Assembly (NCBI GenBank): GCA_014376425.1
Contig: JACMRO010000045.1
Span: 1-5,647, forward strand
Origin: Rubritepida sp.
GTDB taxonomy: Bacteria; Pseudomonadota; Alphaproteobacteria; Acetobacterales; Acetobacteraceae
Length of the DNA: 5,647 nucleotides
Direction of reading: 5' to 3'
Every line of letters starts with the position of its first letter. Within the stretch, counting starts at the first letter, position 1. The notes under the pieces were generated by a model. The model did not search any database. It worked only from the letters and a program-made list of their open reading frames with translations, and was not told where the DNA came from. Of the stretch, positions 1 to 5,647 are shown one piece after another. Both the position numbers and the translations under genes were made by a program.

Positions 1-1049
1 CCCGCCAGCCGCCCCAGCGCCTCCATCCGCTGCCCCTGGGCCAGCGATTCCAGCGCCGCCTCACGCTCCGCCCGGGCCGCGTCCAGCGCCGCGCGCGCCC
101 GCACGCGCTCGGCGAACAATACGCCAAGCAGCAGGGCCGCGGCCGATAGCAGCGTGATGACGCTGGCCGCCACGAAGGCCGCGCTGCGCAGCCCATCGAC
201 CGCCGCAAGCTCGCGCTCCGCATTGAGCGCGACCACAACCACCAACGGCGCGCCGCGGATGGCGCGGTATCCGACCAGCTCCGGCCGGCCATTGTCGGGG
301 TTGGCGATCTCCAGCTGGCCGCCGCGCGACAGGCGTAGCGCGCCCAGCACCGGATGCGCCGGCGGCATCCGCTGGGCGCGGCCCGCCTGTTCATCCCGCG
401 AATGGGCGAGGATGTTGCCGTCGCGCCGCAGCAGCAGCGCGATGCCATTCACCCCGATGCCGACATCGGCGAAGCGGCGCGATAGCGCCTGCGGGTCGAC
501 CGCCACCGACCCCACGCCGATGATCTCGCCAGCCCGGTCGCGGATGGCGCGCGACATCATGATGACCCAGCGCCCGGTCAGCCGGCTCACGATCTGGTCG
601 GAGATGTGCATGTCGGCCAGGCCGGCGCGCGGAATGCGGAAATGGTCCTGGTCACCCTCGAACACCTGGGCGTTACCGGGCAACGCCATCCAGCGAATGA
701 CGCCGTCGGTGCCGGTGATGGTGAGCTGGTTCACGTCGCCGTCGCGGCGCCGCGCCAGGGCGGCGATCTGCCCTTCCAGCGCCAGCTGGCCGGGCTGGTC
801 GTTGGCCTCGATCAGACGCTGCCGCGCCACCACCAAATCGTGCAGCTGGTCGACCTGGTCGAGCAGCCGCAGCAGCTGCTGCTCCAGCGTCTCGGCACCC
901 AGGTTGGCGCGGGCCAGGGCAATGGCGGTGGCCGAACGCTCCTCGCGCATCACCCAGCTCGCGGTTGCCCACCAGATGGCCGCGGCCACGCCGAGGGTCA
1001 GGCCAAGCGCGGGCAGCAGCAGGGCGATGCGGCGGAATTGCGGGGTCAC
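1..1049 (-). CDS. Membrane sensor histidine kinase with dCache-like domain, N-terminal part (cut by window edge)
   Basis: The reading frame is open from a GTG at 1049 to the left edge, giving 349 residues plus two bases. Visible parts: a hydrophobic segment at about residues 8-30 (TM1); a helical stretch rich in Leu, Gln and Asp at about 50-100; a periplasmic sensor region at about 100-270 that reads like a dCache/PDC domain (FEGDQDHFR near 130-138, then GRWVIMMSRAIRD at 159-171); a second hydrophobic segment at about 287-312 (TM2); a charged Ala/Arg/Glu-rich coiled coil at 313-338; and QGQRMEALGRLAG, the start of a HisKA dimerisation helix that usually continues into GGVAHDFNN. The phosphoacceptor His, the ATPase domain and any receiver domain would lie outside the window. 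By family it would sense a small ligand across the inner membrane and phosphorylate a partner regulator; the ligand is unknown. An in-frame TAA lies upstream and GTG is the only conventional start that keeps TM1, though no clear Shine-Dalgarno is visible. A chemoreceptor or diguanylate cyclase is less likely because of the QRMEALGRLAG sequence. Confidence 0.85.
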   Translation of the reverse strand, partial: MTPQFRRIALLLPALGLTLGVAAAIWWATASWVMREERSATAIALARANLGAETLEQQLLRLLDQVDQLHDLVVARQRLIEANDQPGQLALEGQIAALARRRDGDVNQLTITGTDGVIRWMALPGNAQVFEGDQDHFRIPRAGLADMHISDQIVSRLTGRWVIMMSRAIRDRAGEIIGVGSVAVDPQALSRRFADVGIGVNGIALLLRRDGNILAHSRDEQAGRAQRMPPAHPVLGALRLSRGGQLEIANPDNGRPELVGYRAIRGAPLVVVVALNAERELAAVDGLRSAAFVAASVITLLSAAALLLGVLFAERVRARAALDAARAEREAALESLAQGQRMEALGRLA

Positions 1050-1153
1050 TCGCGCATCATGCCATGCCGGCAGGCGGGCTTACCAGTTTGCCATCGCGGT
1101 TTCGCGCGCGGATGGGGCGTGACGCGAGCGTCCCCCCCGTGCCACAACCGCGC

Positions 1154-1393
1154 ATGCCCGAGGATGTCGACCCACAGGATCTGTTCGTGACGGATGACGC
1201 CTATGCGGCGGGCCGGCGTGCCTTCGGCGAGGGGATGTCGGTGCTGGAGAACCCCATGGCGCATACCGGGGACTGGGGCAAAGCATGGTTTTCCGGCTGG
1301 CTCGATGCGCTCGCCGATGCGGTGACCGGGCATGATCGCCAAGCCGGTGCCTTCCGGCTGCTGCTGCGACAGGACCGCGCCGACCCATTCTGA
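1154..1393 (+). CDS. Small ribosome modulation factor-like protein (Rmf/CrpP-type)
   Basis: This encodes 79 residues from ATG 1154. In-frame alternatives are GTG 1139 and ATG 1112 (93 residues); none has a convincing Shine-Dalgarno, so the start is uncertain. The core, AYAAGRRAFGEG followed by ENP, then W..GW..ALADAV, matches E. coli Rmf as I remember it (AHQRGYQAGIAG, CPY, W..GW..AMADRV). Spacing is identical from the first Ala to the Pro, and there is one extra residue before the GW motif. Rmf binds 70S ribosomes and promotes inactive 100S dimers in stationary phase; related CrpP-type proteins have been given other roles, so ribosome binding here is inferred. The protein is soluble, with no signal peptide or membrane segment. 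It is transcribed away from the histidine kinase gene, and its TGA directly touches the TGA of the convergent hydroxylase gene. Third positions are mostly G or C, which supports real coding. Confidence 0.72.
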   Translation: MPEDVDPQDLFVTDDAYAAGRRAFGEGMSVLENPMAHTGDWGKAWFSGWLDALADAVTGHDRQAGAFRLLLRQDRADPF

Positions 1394-3562
1394 TCACTGT
1401 GCATTGAGTGCGCGCCAGATGGCCTCCGGCGTGGCCGGCATGTCCACTGGCTGTCCGCCCATTGCATCCAGCAGCGCGGCCATCACCGCCTGGGGCGCCG
1501 CGATACAGCCCGCTTGGCCTACCCCCTTCACCCCCAGTGGGTTGACGCTGGCGGGACAGCCGGGCTGAAGCCGGACATCCAGCGCCGGCAGGTCGGCAGC
1601 GCGCGGCAGGGTGTAGTCCATGAAGGTCGCGCTGCGCAGCTGGCCATCCCCGTCATAGTCGATGCGTTCGAGCAGCGCCTGGCCGATGCCTTGCGCCAGC
1701 CCGCCCTGGACCTGACCGATGGTGAGCATGGGATTGACGATGGTGCCGTAATCGTCGCAGGCGATGTAGCGGCACAGCACCGCCTGGCCGGTGTCGGCAT
1801 CGATCTCGACCTCCGCGACATGCGCGCCATGCGGGAAGGTGCACAGCGCGCTGTCATGCTCGCCCACGGCCTCGAGGGGCCCCAGCGCGGTCAGCGCCAC
1901 CGCCGCGTCGCCGGCATGGAAGGCGCCACCGCGGAACTGCACCTCGCTGGCCTGCAGCAGCCGCGCCGCCAGCGGACGTGCCGCCTCGATGAGCGCGTCC
2001 ATCGCCTCCACCAGTGCGCGGCCGCCCTGGTGCAGGCTGCGGGCGCCGCCGTGCCCACCCCCCTTCGCGACCTTGGAAGTGTCGCCCTGCACATAGTCGA
2101 AGCTGTCCATCGGCAGGCCCAGATGGTCGGCCGCGATCTGCCGGAAGCTGGTCTCGTGCCCCTGGCCGTTGGAGTGGCTGCCAAGCGCCAGCTCGATCCG
2201 GCCATCGGCGCCAAGCCGCGCCCGCGCCCATTCGCCGAAGGCACCGCGCGCCGTCTCCATGAAGCAGGTGACGCCCAGCCCGCGCAGCCGGCCCGCCGCC
2301 GGGGCCCCCGCGCGGCGGGCGGCGAAGCCATCGCGGTCCGCCAGCGCCTCCGCGGCCGCGAGGTTGGCCGGGAACTGGCCATCGGCGATGGTCATGCCCA
2401 TCGCCGTCACATGCGGATGGCCGGCGATCAGGTTGCGGGCGCGCAGCCCGCCGGCGTCGAAGCCGTGCTGCCGCGCCGCCGCCTCGATCAGCATTTCGAT
2501 GATGTGGTTGGCCTCGGGCTTGCCGGCGCCGCGATAGGCCTCGATCGGCGCCGTGTTGGTGTAGGCGCCGCGCATGCGTGCACGGATGGCCGGGATGGCA
2601 TAGCCGCCGCCGAAGGCGGTGCCGGCGGCGTTGGTGCAGCAGGACGGTCCGTTGGGGCTGAGATAGGCGCCCATCTCGGCCACCGCATCGATCCGCAGCG
2701 CCAGGAAGCGGCCCAGGCCGTCCCGCGCCAGCGCCGCCTGGCTGTGCATGCCGCGGCCATGCGCGGAGGCGGCGAAGTCATCCGTCTGTTCGGCCACCCA
2801 GCGGCATGGCCGGCCAGTGACGCGGGCCATGTGCAGCAGGCCGGCATGCTCCGGGAACGGCACGTTCTTGACCCCGAAGCCGCCGCCGACATCGGGGGTG
2901 ACCACCCGCAGGCCGGCCTCGTCGAGCCCCATGCACTGAGCCAACTGTCGCCGCATCCCGTGCACCGCCTGGCCGTTTACGATCAGCGTGCCGTCGGGCT
3001 GCGCGATGGCCGCGCGCGGCTCAATCGGCGCGCAGGTGACGCGCTGGTTGGCGATGGTCAGGCGGGTGATGTGGGCGGCCTGCGCGAAGGCGGCATCGGT
3101 GGCGGCCGCGTCGCCTTTCTGCCATTCGAAGGCCTGGTTGCCGAAGGCGTGGATCGGGGCGGCGGTGAAGGCCGCAAGCGGGTCCACATTGGCGGGAAGC
3201 ATGTCGTATTCCACCACCACCGCTTCGGCCGCATCGCGCGCCGCCTGCATCGTTTCGGCGAAGACGAAGGCGACCGGCTCGCCCACATGGCGCACCACGC
3301 CCTGGGCCAGCACCGGGCGTTCGGCCATCGCGATCGGCACGCCGATCTGCGCCGGGCAGGGCAGGTGCCAAGCCAGGTCGTCGCCCGTCAGCGCCAGGGC
3401 CGCGCCGGTGTCGATGGCGACCACGCGCGCATGGGCGTGCGGGCTGCGCACCACCGCCATGTGCAGCGCCCCGGGCATGTCGATGTCGGTGACGTAGCGC
3501 CCCTGCCCGGTCAGGAAGCGACCATCCTCGAAGCGCCGGATCGATTGGCCGATGAATGCCAC
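1394..3562 (-). CDS. Xanthine dehydrogenase family molybdopterin-binding (large) subunit, CoxL form-II-like
   Basis: This 722-residue protein starts at GTG 3562, six bases after GGGGAG. The open frame continues further upstream, but similarity begins here (AFIGQSIRRFEDGRFLTGQGRY). It belongs to the molybdenum hydroxylases, which use a molybdopterin-cytosine-dinucleotide cofactor to hydroxylate substrates with water. Motifs in order: N-terminal a/b hammerhead with RSPHAHARV at 39-47; GGGFGVK at 226-232; active-site loop AYRGAGK at 342-348, resembling the form-II AYRGAGR and not the AYxCSFR loop of true CO dehydrogenase; GQGHET at 466-471; and NPLGVKGVGQAG near the C-terminus. The last motif normally ends in GE, the catalytic base; here it is Gln683 (CAA codon at 1514-1516). 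The PGVxxVL strand expected around residues 57-59 is missing, and the total is shorter than the roughly 760-800 residues usual for CoxL-type proteins. No 2Fe-2S or FAD subunit gene is adjacent. There is no signal peptide, so it is presumably cytoplasmic. Substrate unknown. Family assignment is very secure; activity is uncertain. Confidence 0.95.
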   Translation of the reverse strand: MAFIGQSIRRFEDGRFLTGQGRYVTDIDMPGALHMAVVRSPHAHARVVAIDTGAALALTGDDLAWHLPCPAQIGVPIAMAERPVLAQGVVRHVGEPVAFVFAETMQAARDAAEAVVVEYDMLPANVDPLAAFTAAPIHAFGNQAFEWQKGDAAATDAAFAQAAHITRLTIANQRVTCAPIEPRAAIAQPDGTLIVNGQAVHGMRRQLAQCMGLDEAGLRVVTPDVGGGFGVKNVPFPEHAGLLHMARVTGRPCRWVAEQTDDFAASAHGRGMHSQAALARDGLGRFLALRIDAVAEMGAYLSPNGPSCCTNAAGTAFGGGYAIPAIRARMRGAYTNTAPIEAYRGAGKPEANHIIEMLIEAAARQHGFDAGGLRARNLIAGHPHVTAMGMTIADGQFPANLAAAEALADRDGFAARRAGAPAAGRLRGLGVTCFMETARGAFGEWARARLGADGRIELALGSHSNGQGHETSFRQIAADHLGLPMDSFDYVQGDTSKVAKGGGHGGARSLHQGGRALVEAMDALIEAARPLAARLLQASEVQFRGGAFHAGDAAVALTALGPLEAVGEHDSALCTFPHGAHVAEVEIDADTGQAVLCRYIACDDYGTIVNPMLTIGQVQGGLAQGIGQALLERIDYDGDGQLRSATFMDYTLPRAADLPALDVRLQPGCPASVNPLGVKGVGQAGCIAAPQAVMAALLDAMGGQPVDMPATPEAIWRALNAQ

Positions 3563-3568
3563 GCTCGG

Positions 3569-3574
3569 CTCCCC
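3569..3574 (-). promoter_or_regulatory. Ribosome binding site deciding the hydroxylase GTG start
   Basis: The minus strand reads GGGGAG here, six bases before the GTG at 3562-3560. This good Shine-Dalgarno match fixes the start within a much longer open frame that extends antisense through the neighbouring oxidoreductase gene. Family similarity begins at the same point. Confidence 0.7.
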
Positions 3575-3609
3575 TGTTACTGCGGCAATGTCGCGGTTAA
3601 AGCTGCCGG

Positions 3610-4713
3610 ATGGAAGATGTCGATGTCGTGGTGGTGGGTGCGGGCGTGGTCGGGCTGGCGGTGGCCCGCGCCCTGGCGATGGCCGGGCGCGAGGTGATGG
3701 TCCTGGAGGCCGCCGAGGGCATCGGCACCGAAACCAGCTCGCGCAATTCCGAGGTGATCCACGCCGGCATCTACTACCCGGCCGGCAGCCTGATGGCGAA
3801 GCACTGCGTCGCCGGCAAGCAGGCGCTGTACGCCTATTGCGACGAACGCGGCGTGCCGTATTCCCGCTGCACCAAGCTGATCGTGGCGACCAGCGAGGAT
3901 GAGGCGGGGCGCCTCGCTTCCATCCAGGCCCGGGCCGCGGCGAACGGCGTGCCGGACCTGACGCTGCTGAGCCGCGCCGAGGCGCAGGCCATGGAACCCG
4001 CGCTGGCCTGCACCGCCGCGCTGCTGAGCCCATCCACCGGCATCATCGACAGTCACGCCTTCATGGTATCGCTGCAGGGCGACGCCGAGAATGCCGGTGC
4101 GATCTGCGTCTTCCACGCCCCCGTGCTGGGCGGCCGGCTGACCGATGCGGGCGCCGAGATCGATGTCGGCGGCGCCGATCCCGTGACCCTGCGCGCACGG
4201 CTTCTGGTCAACAGCGCCGGTCTGCACGCGCCGAAGCTGGCGGCGCGGCTGGCGGGCATGCCGAGCCAGCTCACCCCGCGCGCCTATTACGCCAAGGGCA
4301 GCTATTTTTCGCTGACCGGGGCGAAAAATCCTTTCTCGCGGCTGATCTATCCGGTGCCTGTGGCGGGTGGGCTGGGCACGCACCTGACCATCGACCTGGG
4401 CGGCCAGGCGCGCTTCGGACCCGATGTCGAATGGGTGGACGAGATCGACTACGAGGTGGACCCGGCGCGGTGCGAGGGCTTTTACGCCGCCATTCGCCGC
4501 TACTGGCCCGGCCTGCCGGACAACGCGCTGATGCCCGGCTATTCGGGCATCCGCCCCAAGATCGTGCCGCCCGCGGTGGCGAGCCAGGATTTCTGCATCC
4601 AGGGGCCGGCCGCGCATGGCCAGGCGTGCCTCATCAACCTGTTCGGCATCGAAAGCCCGGGGCTGACGGCCTCGCTTTCGGTGGCGGCTGCGGTGGCTGA
4701 ACTGGCGGCATGA
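3610..4713 (+). CDS. FAD-dependent oxidoreductase, L-2-hydroxyglutarate oxidase (LhgO)-like family
   Basis: This 367-residue flavoprotein belongs to the DAO/COG0579 group. The N-terminal Rossmann fold shows GAGVVG at 10-15 after the first beta strand, with Glu33 at the end of the second strand placed to bind the FAD ribose. SSRNSEVIHAGIYY at 43-56 is the family signature seen in L-2-hydroxyglutarate dehydrogenases (NSxVIHAGIYY). GYSGIRPKI at 310-318 and GIESPGLT at 346-353 form the C-terminal FAD-binding part. By family it would oxidise a 2-hydroxy acid such as L-2-hydroxyglutarate to the keto acid and pass electrons to oxygen or quinones. It is shorter than E. coli LhgO (about 420 residues), and this compact type is often annotated only as an NAD(P)/FAD-dependent oxidoreductase, so the substrate is inferred. 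ATG 3610 lies directly before the first beta strand, but its Shine-Dalgarno is weak. The gene diverges from the hydroxylase gene with 47 bp between start codons. No obvious terminator follows the stop. Confidence 0.92.
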   Translation: MEDVDVVVVGAGVVGLAVARALAMAGREVMVLEAAEGIGTETSSRNSEVIHAGIYYPAGSLMAKHCVAGKQALYAYCDERGVPYSRCTKLIVATSEDEAGRLASIQARAAANGVPDLTLLSRAEAQAMEPALACTAALLSPSTGIIDSHAFMVSLQGDAENAGAICVFHAPVLGGRLTDAGAEIDVGGADPVTLRARLLVNSAGLHAPKLAARLAGMPSQLTPRAYYAKGSYFSLTGAKNPFSRLIYPVPVAGGLGTHLTIDLGGQARFGPDVEWVDEIDYEVDPARCEGFYAAIRRYWPGLPDNALMPGYSGIRPKIVPPAVASQDFCIQGPAAHGQACLINLFGIESPGLTASLSVAAAVAELAA

Positions 4714-4815
4714 GTTTGCGGGCGCACCTGCTTTAGTTTGAGCGGGAGCGCGGATACGCCACGATGAACTGCTGCAACGCAGGGAAATCCCACCTTCGCC
4801 GCCAACAGGGCCAGC

Positions 4816-4844
4816 TTGACCGGCTTTTCCTTGGCCCGCATATC
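4816..4844 (+). promoter_or_regulatory. Candidate housekeeping promoter for ileS
   Basis: TTGACC at 4816-4821 is a close match to the sigma-70 -35 box. A 17-base spacer separates it from CATATC at 4839-4844, a partial match to a -10 box. Transcription would begin near 4851, leaving a leader of about 107 bases before the ileS ATG that contains the 4884-4907 hairpin. This was assigned by eye; in such GC-rich DNA the -10 element is only suggestive. Confidence 0.35.
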
Positions 4845-4883
4845 GTCCGGCACGTTCAGGCACGGTCCTCCCCGAATTCGCCG

Positions 4884-4907
4884 CCCGGCCTTCGCCTGAA
4901 GGCCGGG
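4884..4907 (+). repeat. Perfect 10-bp inverted repeat (hairpin) upstream of ileS
   Basis: CCCGGCCTTC at 4884-4893 pairs perfectly with GAAGGCCGGG at 4898-4907 around the four-base loop GCCT. The stem is very stable. No T-run follows on the plus strand (TCAGCG comes next), so it is not a canonical intrinsic terminator. It lies 170 bases after the oxidoreductase stop and 50 bases before the ileS start. It could be an atypical terminator, a processing or stability element in the ileS leader, or a dispersed palindromic repeat. Confidence 0.65.
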
Positions 4908-4957
4908 TCAGCGCTGCACGCCACGCCGTCGGGGCCATGCGCCCCTGGAACATATCG

Positions 4958-5647
4958 ATGAACGACATCCCCGAGACCCGCGATTATCGCAGCACGGTCT
5001 TCCTGCCCAATACGCCCTTCCCCATGCGCGGCGACCTGCCGAAGCGTGAGCCGGCGATGCTCGCGCGCTGGCAGGCGATGGGCCTGTACCAACGCCTGCG
5101 CCAGGTCGCGCGCGACCGCCCGCCCTTCGTCCTGCATGACGGCCCGCCCTATGCGAACGGCCCGCTGCATATCGGCCACGCGCTGAACAAGATCCTGAAG
5201 GACGTGGTGAACCGCGCCGCCCAGATGGCCGGCTTCAACGCCGACTACATTCCGGGCTGGGACTGCCATGGCCTGCCGATCGAGTGGAAGGTCGAGGAAG
5301 AATACCGCGCGGCGAAGAAGAACAAGGACGATGTTCCGGTGCTGGAGTTCCGCGCCGAATGCCGCGCCTACGCCGCGAAGTGGCTGGAGTTCCAAAGCGC
5401 GGAGTTCCAGCGGCTGGGTGTCGAGGGCGACTGGGCAGGCCGCTACGCCACCATGGATTTTCCTTCCGAGGCGATCATCGCCGGCGAGATCGGCCGCTTT
5501 TTGATGAACGGCAGCCTGTATCGCGGCCTGCGCCCGGTGATGTGGAGCCCGACCGAGAAGACCGCGCTGGCCGAGGCCGAGATCGAGTATCACGACCACA
5601 AGAGCGCGATCCTCTACGCCCTGTTCCCGGTGCTGCGAGCGCCGGCC
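4958..5647 (+). CDS. ileS: Isoleucyl-tRNA synthetase, N-terminal part (cut by window edge)
   Basis: The first 230 residues of a class I aminoacyl-tRNA synthetase that charges tRNA-Ile with isoleucine in the cytoplasm and edits misactivated valine. The full protein is usually about 930-950 residues. The N-terminus carries the typical DYRSTVFLPNTPFPMRGDLP region. The catalytic ATP-binding HIGH motif is at residues 71-74 within GPPYANGPLHIGHALNKILK. PGWDCHGLPIEWKVE starts at residue 99, with WDCHGLP at 101-107, and is characteristic of IleRS. MWSPTEKTALAEAEIEY near residue 195 marks the approach to the CP1 editing domain. The editing site, the KMSKS loop and the C-terminal region lie outside the window. 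ATG 4958 is preceded by GGAA seven bases upstream, a modest Shine-Dalgarno. It is probably transcribed from its own promoter in the upstream 244-bp gap. Nothing is unusual in the visible motifs. Confidence 0.97.
   Translation, partial: MNDIPETRDYRSTVFLPNTPFPMRGDLPKREPAMLARWQAMGLYQRLRQVARDRPPFVLHDGPPYANGPLHIGHALNKILKDVVNRAAQMAGFNADYIPGWDCHGLPIEWKVEEEYRAAKKNKDDVPVLEFRAECRAYAAKWLEFQSAEFQRLGVEGDWAGRYATMDFPSEAIIAGEIGRFLMNGSLYRGLRPVMWSPTEKTALAEAEIEYHDHKSAILYALFPVLRAPA

Larger units (their letters stand above)
4714..4957. other. Intergenic region between the FAD oxidoreductase and ileS
   Basis: This 244-bp stretch is the largest non-coding interval in the window. Apart from the candidate promoter and the hairpin annotated separately, I see no supported gene. 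Short open frames exist on both strands, but none has recognisable protein similarity. I do not see a T-box-like leader (no extended antiterminator fold or conserved T-box sequence recognised), which agrees with T-boxes being largely a Gram-positive device. Confidence 0.6.

Noticed and set aside
154..1190. Plus-strand open frames over the histidine kinase region (154-1122 and 606-1190)
   Set aside because: They are shadows of the minus-strand kinase, which has transmembrane segments, a dCache-like region and a HisKA start.
1394..3562. Annotation of the hydroxylase as the aerobic CO dehydrogenase large subunit CoxL
   Set aside because: True form-I CoxL has the AYxCSFR active-site loop with the Cu-binding Cys; this protein has AYRGAGK and lacks the cox operon context.
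1514..3697. 727-codon open frame on the plus strand antisense to the hydroxylase
   Set aside because: Its composition is typical of a GC-rich antisense shadow (Arg/Ala/Gly/His-rich), with no recognisable domain, while the minus-strand frame carries a complete molybdenum hydroxylase.
3563..4033. N-terminal extension of the hydroxylase frame to a start at 4033
   Set aside because: The extension is Arg/Pro/Ser-rich low-complexity sequence antisense to the oxidoreductase. Similarity and a good Shine-Dalgarno both place the start at GTG 3562.
4539..4853. Minus-strand open frame starting in the ileS upstream gap; its first residues (MRAKEKPVKLALLAAKV) look protein-like and GGAGGA lies 12 bases before its GTG
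   Set aside because: The codon bias fades after about 17 codons, the frame runs antisense into the oxidoreductase, the Shine-Dalgarno spacing is too long, and I recognise no family. It could be a gene remnant but is not supported.
4764..4961. Plus-strand 65-codon open frame just upstream of ileS as a possible leader peptide
   Set aside because: It has no Shine-Dalgarno, no run of Ile codons as expected for attenuation, and non-coding-like composition.
3577..4968. 463-codon open frame on the minus strand antisense to the FAD oxidoreductase
   Set aside because: Stop codons are rare in the shadow frames of GC-rich genes. The translation has no family motifs, whereas the plus strand shows a clear FAD enzyme.

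Overview
This 5.6-kb window is GC-rich, with strong G/C bias at third codon positions, and is packed with genes. The protein sequences (IleRS N-terminus, CoxL-like hydroxylase, dCache histidine kinase, small Rmf-like protein) look alphaproteobacterial. They are perhaps from Acetobacteraceae/Rhodospirillales (Roseomonas-like), but that placement is inferred from general familiarity and not from a search.

Layout, left to right. (1) Positions 1-1049, minus strand: the N-terminal 349 residues of a membrane sensor histidine kinase, with TM1, a dCache-like sensor domain, TM2, a coiled coil and the beginning of the HisKA H-box helix. The window edge cuts it just before the phosphoacceptor histidine. 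(2) Positions about 1154-1393, plus strand: a small protein that aligns well by eye with ribosome modulation factor (Rmf/CrpP-type). (3) Positions 1394-3562, minus strand: a molybdenum hydroxylase large subunit (xanthine dehydrogenase/CoxL form-II-like). Its stop codon directly abuts that of the Rmf-like gene. (4) Positions 3610-4713, plus strand: an FAD-dependent oxidoreductase of the L-2-hydroxyglutarate oxidase type, divergent from gene 3 across 47 bp. (5) Positions 4714-4957: a 244-bp intergenic region with a candidate promoter and a perfect 10-bp hairpin. (6) Positions 4958-5647, plus strand: the first 230 residues of isoleucyl-tRNA synthetase (ileS), running off the window.

The genes do not form one operon. 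Orientation alternates (minus, plus, minus, plus, plus), so most are probably separate transcription units. The only pair that might be coupled is the divergent hydroxylase/flavin oxidoreductase pair sharing a very short intergenic region. Neither the 2Fe-2S nor the FAD-binding subunit that normally accompanies a molybdenum hydroxylase large subunit is present.

The most interesting observation is in the hydroxylase. The conserved C-terminal GxGE motif, which supplies the catalytic base glutamate in this superfamily, reads GVGQAG, with Gln at residue 683. The N-terminal region is also unusually compact. I see no mobile element, CRISPR array, tRNA/rRNA gene, defence system or clearly new multi-gene system.
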